Shown one piece after another: positions 61,563-64,000 of a stretch of 64,000 bases of DNA. The DNA lies in NCBI RefSeq assembly GCF_002286775.1, contig NZ_NSGJ01000013.1, forward strand, positions 47,396 through 111,395. Direction: 5' to 3'. Within the stretch, counting starts at the first letter, position 1. Each line of letters starts with the position of its first letter. The DNA is from Myroides sp. N17-2. Lineage in GTDB: Bacteria > Bacteroidota > Bacteroidia > Flavobacteriales > Flavobacteriaceae. The notes below the pieces were generated by a model that did not search any database, had not been told where the DNA came from, and worked only from the letters and a program-made list of their open reading frames with translations. Made by a program: the position numbers and the translations under genes.

Positions 61563-62153
61563 ATGAGAACTAGAGGGGAAGGGTATAGTTTGGGTTTTCG
61601 CTTATTGCATTGGGGGATTGCTTTTGTGATGTTAGGTTTATTAGTAACCATACTATTGCGTATGACTTGGCTTAGTAGAGATTCAGTCAGTGAGATTATT
61701 AATAATTATAACTTGTCACAAAAGATCGATATGTCTCCGGAACAAGCTGTCGTGTTAGCTAAACGTGTTCGTCAGCCGATGTGGGATTGGCATATCTATC
61801 TAGGATATGTCCTGTGTGGACTTATTTTTATACGATTTATAGCTGCTATGTTTGGCAAGATACCCTTCTTAAATCCTTTTAAAGGAAATATTACGATGAA
61901 TGAACGCTTTAGGGCATTTGTGTATTTCGTCTTTTATATCAGTGTTATTATCTCTTTAATCACCGGAATTATCTTGAAGTTTGATGTAGAGATATTACCT
62001 ATGGTTGATTTTAAGATGATACACAAGGCTTCGATTTATTACTTTATCGCCTTTTTAGTAATTCACTTCTTAGGTGTATTCCTTGCAGAACTAAGTTCCG
62101 AGAATGGTATTATATCGCGTATGATAAACGGAAAGAGTAAGTATGATCTGTAG
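61563..62153 (+). CDS. Cytochrome b561-type membrane protein
   Basis: The 196-residue protein has four membrane helices and well-placed histidines for two hemes: RLLHWGIAF (helix 1), DWHIYLGYVL (helix 2), MIHKASIYYF and LVIHFLGVF (helices 3 and 4). This matches the cytochrome b/b6-like or b561 group of electron carriers in the inner membrane. The electron donor and acceptor cannot be told. It is monocistronic. Confidence 0.88.
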   Translation: MRTRGEGYSLGFRLLHWGIAFVMLGLLVTILLRMTWLSRDSVSEIINNYNLSQKIDMSPEQAVVLAKRVRQPMWDWHIYLGYVLCGLIFIRFIAAMFGKIPFLNPFKGNITMNERFRAFVYFVFYISVIISLITGIILKFDVEILPMVDFKMIHKASIYYFIAFLVIHFLGVFLAELSSENGIISRMINGKSKYDL

Positions 62154-62202
62154 TTGATGACATTCTTCTCAACAAAATTATAAAGTGTTATTTTAAAAAA
62201 TA

Positions 62203-62233
62203 AAAGCCGTAGTTCGATATGAATTACGGCTTT
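62203..62233. terminator. Bidirectional terminator
   Basis: AAAGCCGTA (62203-62211) pairs with TACGGCTTT (62225-62233) between two convergent genes. A-rich and T-rich arms are present on both sides. Confidence 0.85.
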
Positions 62234-62238
62234 ACTAT

Positions 62239-62793
62239 TTAATAGATAAAAAACACTAAGTCTTTATGCTCTGCTTTAGCGTACTCAAAGGCGTATTGAA
62301 AGTCTTCTTGTTCGAGATCACAGGTTTCTTTATTCATTTGGCTTCTTCGTCTAGCGTTATGGATAAAAGGGATGATTTCTTTATCTAGATCTTCTACTGC
62401 GATGCTGTATATGACAGGAAAGTCATCAGAGAAAGGAATAGGGATAAAAGCTTTATATTCCTGTTCTTTCGCTATATCATAGTAGTATGGAGTAGAGTAT
62501 TCATCATTAGGCGGGCTAAAGTATTCTCCGTAATGCTGGCATAACTTCTCATAAACATATCCGTACATAAAAGCTAAGACAGGGTATTTAGTTTGCCCCT
62601 TGATTATATCTAGTAATATGTCTTTAGTTGAAATGTTGTGTTCTTCTAGTTCATCCTCGAAGTCACCATCTAGATCATCAAGCTCTGCTTTTAAGGCTGT
62701 GTATAACTCTTCGTATAAAGATAGATTGCCACTGCCATATAGGTCTTGTATTTTCTTTTTATCAGTTAAATAACTCTGTACGTATTGTCCCAT
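62239..62793 (-). CDS. Cytoplasmic protein of unknown function
   Basis: The 184-residue acidic protein has no signal peptide. The opening MGQYVQSYLTDKKKIQDLYG and the region DLVFFIY at the end recall small DUF families, but I cannot name one. It follows the 62806 gene by 12 bases and is probably co-transcribed. Its negative charge and Tyr content are its only distinctive features. Confidence 0.65.
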   Translation of the reverse strand: MGQYVQSYLTDKKKIQDLYGSGNLSLYEELYTALKAELDDLDGDFEDELEEHNISTKDILLDIIKGQTKYPVLAFMYGYVYEKLCQHYGEYFSPPNDEYSTPYYYDIAKEQEYKAFIPIPFSDDFPVIYSIAVEDLDKEIIPFIHNARRRSQMNKETCDLEQEDFQYAFEYAKAEHKDLVFFIY

Positions 62794-62805
62794 AGTGTGT
62801 GTTGG

Positions 62806-63825
62806 TTATTTCTTTAAAGTAAGTTCTTTTTCTGTTGTTAGTTGAGTTGTTTCATCTATTTGGTATAAGTAGAACTTGTCTACTTTATTTGCAAGTCTGT
62901 ATATGTGAATAGGTGTTTCGTTTACCTCTGTATTCTTTATATTCGTATAATATTCTTTCGCTTTTTTTTCAAATTGTAGGTAGGTTAACCCTGAGTTCAT
63001 ACGGTAGAAATCATATAAATGTTTTTCTAATAGATAATTTGTATATCCTCCATATTTACCACTATATGTAATATTTAGATTTAGTTCTTTGTTGTCTAAT
63101 ACTTCAAAGTGTATGATGTTATCTTCGAAGACAAGAAGCTTTATTTTTAGGTTATCATTGATTTGTATTTCCTTGCCTACTTGATCTTTGTTGATTTCGG
63201 TTGTCTTATAACTGGTAGGTATAGATAGCTGTACCTTGACGTTACCACTAATATCTTTGACGTTGTTTAAGGAGTTGAAATAAAGGTAATTCTGATGAGT
63301 GCGGTTCGTTTCTGGAAACCAGCCTCCTGTAGATCGAATTAAATGATCTTCTAGTGTTATTGTCTGATTAGTCTTCGTGTTTATCAGATTGGATGATAGT
63401 ATTTTGATTTGAAATAAATCAGCTAATGTTGACTTTGTTCTAATGCCTCCTGTGTTTTTTTGTTCTTCTTTTTCAGACTGAGTTAAAGGCATAGTGATGC
63501 GAAACATGTATTTGTCATTGTCTAAAATAACGAAGGATATTGTGTTTGTTGCAGTTTCAAAAAAACTTTTAGGATTATTGTTTTTTATTAGGTTCCATGA
63601 TAAATCCGTGTCGTTAGGAGCGCCTATATCCGCTTTGCTGTTTTTAGAAATAGTAAGTTGGTAGTTATAAATATATTCTCTATAGTACTCTCTTTTTGAG
63701 TATTTTTTATAATCATCAAAAGGCATTTCGATGTCATCCCTTTCTAGTAGAGAAGGGTATTTGTCTTGAGCAAGGACTGTGAAGGAACTAAGTGATAATA
63801 GTAAAATGAATAGGTGTTGCTTCAT
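62806..63825 (-). CDS. Secreted protein of unknown function
   Basis: The 339-residue product has a signal peptide (MKQHLFILLLSLSSFTVLAQ). The mature part is rich in Lys, Asn and Tyr, mostly beta by eye, with two long polar loops and no family motif. It heads a two-gene unit with the 62239 gene. A TATCTTTA-like -7 box on the minus strand lies near 63850-63857. Confidence 0.65.
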   Translation of the reverse strand: MKQHLFILLLSLSSFTVLAQDKYPSLLERDDIEMPFDDYKKYSKREYYREYIYNYQLTISKNSKADIGAPNDTDLSWNLIKNNNPKSFFETATNTISFVILDNDKYMFRITMPLTQSEKEEQKNTGGIRTKSTLADLFQIKILSSNLINTKTNQTITLEDHLIRSTGGWFPETNRTHQNYLYFNSLNNVKDISGNVKVQLSIPTSYKTTEINKDQVGKEIQINDNLKIKLLVFEDNIIHFEVLDNKELNLNITYSGKYGGYTNYLLEKHLYDFYRMNSGLTYLQFEKKAKEYYTNIKNTEVNETPIHIYRLANKVDKFYLYQIDETTQLTTEKELTLKK

Positions 63826-63912
63826 TATTCTTATTTTAAATATATGTACTAAAGATAGTGTAAATTGCTTGTTTATTAATAGAAGTCGTCTTGACTTTTG
63901 TAAAATAAAGAA

Positions 63913-63983
63913 GGGTTATAGAAATTTGTGTCGCTAAACAAACAAAACCTACAACCCCGTGTACCAAGTACTCCACAAAGATA
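63913..63983 (-). ncRNA. Candidate short RNA: promoter box, hairpin and T-rich tail
   Basis: On the minus strand TATCTTTG (63976-63983) is followed by GGGTTGTAG (63949-63957), which pairs with CTATAACCC (63913-63921) with one mismatch, then a T-rich tail. The arrangement fits a short RNA of about 50-60 bases or the leader of the 62806 gene. It is near the window edge, so the -33 element is outside. The evidence is weak. Confidence 0.3.
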
Positions 63984-64000
63984 GTATAGAATTAGATATA

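Noticed and set aside
1..64000. CRISPR array, prophage, integrase or complete insertion sequence
   Set aside because: No set of regularly spaced direct repeats with unique spacers and no transposase, integrase or phage structural protein could be found in either strand.

Overview
The window looks like a stretch of chromosome from a low-GC member of the Flavobacteriia (Bacteroidota). Myroides or a close relative is my best guess, but the sequence alone does not fix the genus. The evidence is consistent: AT-rich coding DNA, A-rich leader sequences instead of strong Shine-Dalgarno sites, recurrent TAnnTTTG (-7) promoter boxes a few tens of bases before genes, a type IX secretion plug protein, CarboxypepD_reg-type secreted proteins, and the flavobacterial mevalonate plus geranylgeranylglyceryl-phosphate prenyltransferase gene set. 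No phage, integrase, intact insertion sequence or CRISPR array is visible. The only RNA gene I can support is a tRNA-Trp.

Layout. 0.5-8.1 kb (minus): dipeptidyl peptidase IV followed by three POT/MFS peptide transporters, a peptide-scavenging cluster. 8.3-10.5 kb: HMG-CoA reductase and a GYDIA-family GHMP kinase, translationally coupled. 11-20 kb: a less conserved block with a lipoprotein, a DoxD/DoxA membrane protein, a DUF2071 protein, secreted proteins, a striking tandem pair with near-identical N-termini and different C-terminal domains, a small membrane protein, a gene remnant, and a flavoprotein. A roughly 0.9 kb non-coding gap carries an 11-bp repeat array. 20.6-22 kb: two paralogous membrane proteins. 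22.1-29.3 kb: mevalonate decarboxylase, a small envelope gene cluster (LpoB-like and COG3014-like lipoproteins), a Cys-rich protein, mevalonate kinase, a UbiA-type prenyltransferase and an Rsu/Rlu pseudouridine synthase with a repetitive N-terminal tail. 29.3-37.3 kb: a TonB-domain lipoprotein, pirin, a CoA transferase, methionine aminopeptidase, a methyltransferase, a HAD phosphatase, the T9SS plug protein and ApaG. 37.8-46.7 kb: PruA, a BCCT transporter plus universal stress protein, RsmG, an aminotransferase, a Crp-like regulator and GpmI. 46.9-51.3 kb: two convergent L,D-transpeptidases and a TonB-dependent receptor. 51.6-58 kb (minus): a WG-repeat protein, an SDR, an AsmA-like protein, a pentapeptide-repeat protein, and a lipoprotein/YgiB-like/glutathionylspermidine-synthase-like operon. 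58-64 kb: a second 11-bp repeat array in a gap, an AraC regulator, tRNA-Trp, DUF983, a cytochrome b561-type protein and hypothetical genes.

How the genes work together. Four enzymes of one isoprenoid route (reductase, GYDIA kinase, decarboxylase, mevalonate kinase), plus a prenyltransferase, lie in three loci within 20 kb. The GYDIA kinase is the natural candidate for the missing phosphomevalonate kinase. DPP IV and the POT carriers form a peptide-use module, and the L,D-transpeptidases and LpoB-like lipoprotein point to peptidoglycan remodelling. Most of the window is ordinary housekeeping. The features most worth a second look are the two 11-bp-period GTCC repeat arrays, the domain-swapped tandem paralogues at 14.1-15.5 kb, the gene remnant at 15.7-15.8 kb, orphan terminator hairpins suggesting short RNAs, and the GYDIA kinase. 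I saw no clear novel defence or mobile system. Start codons were moved downstream for several genes, in most cases because the longer reading frame runs through a promoter box or in front of a signal peptide.
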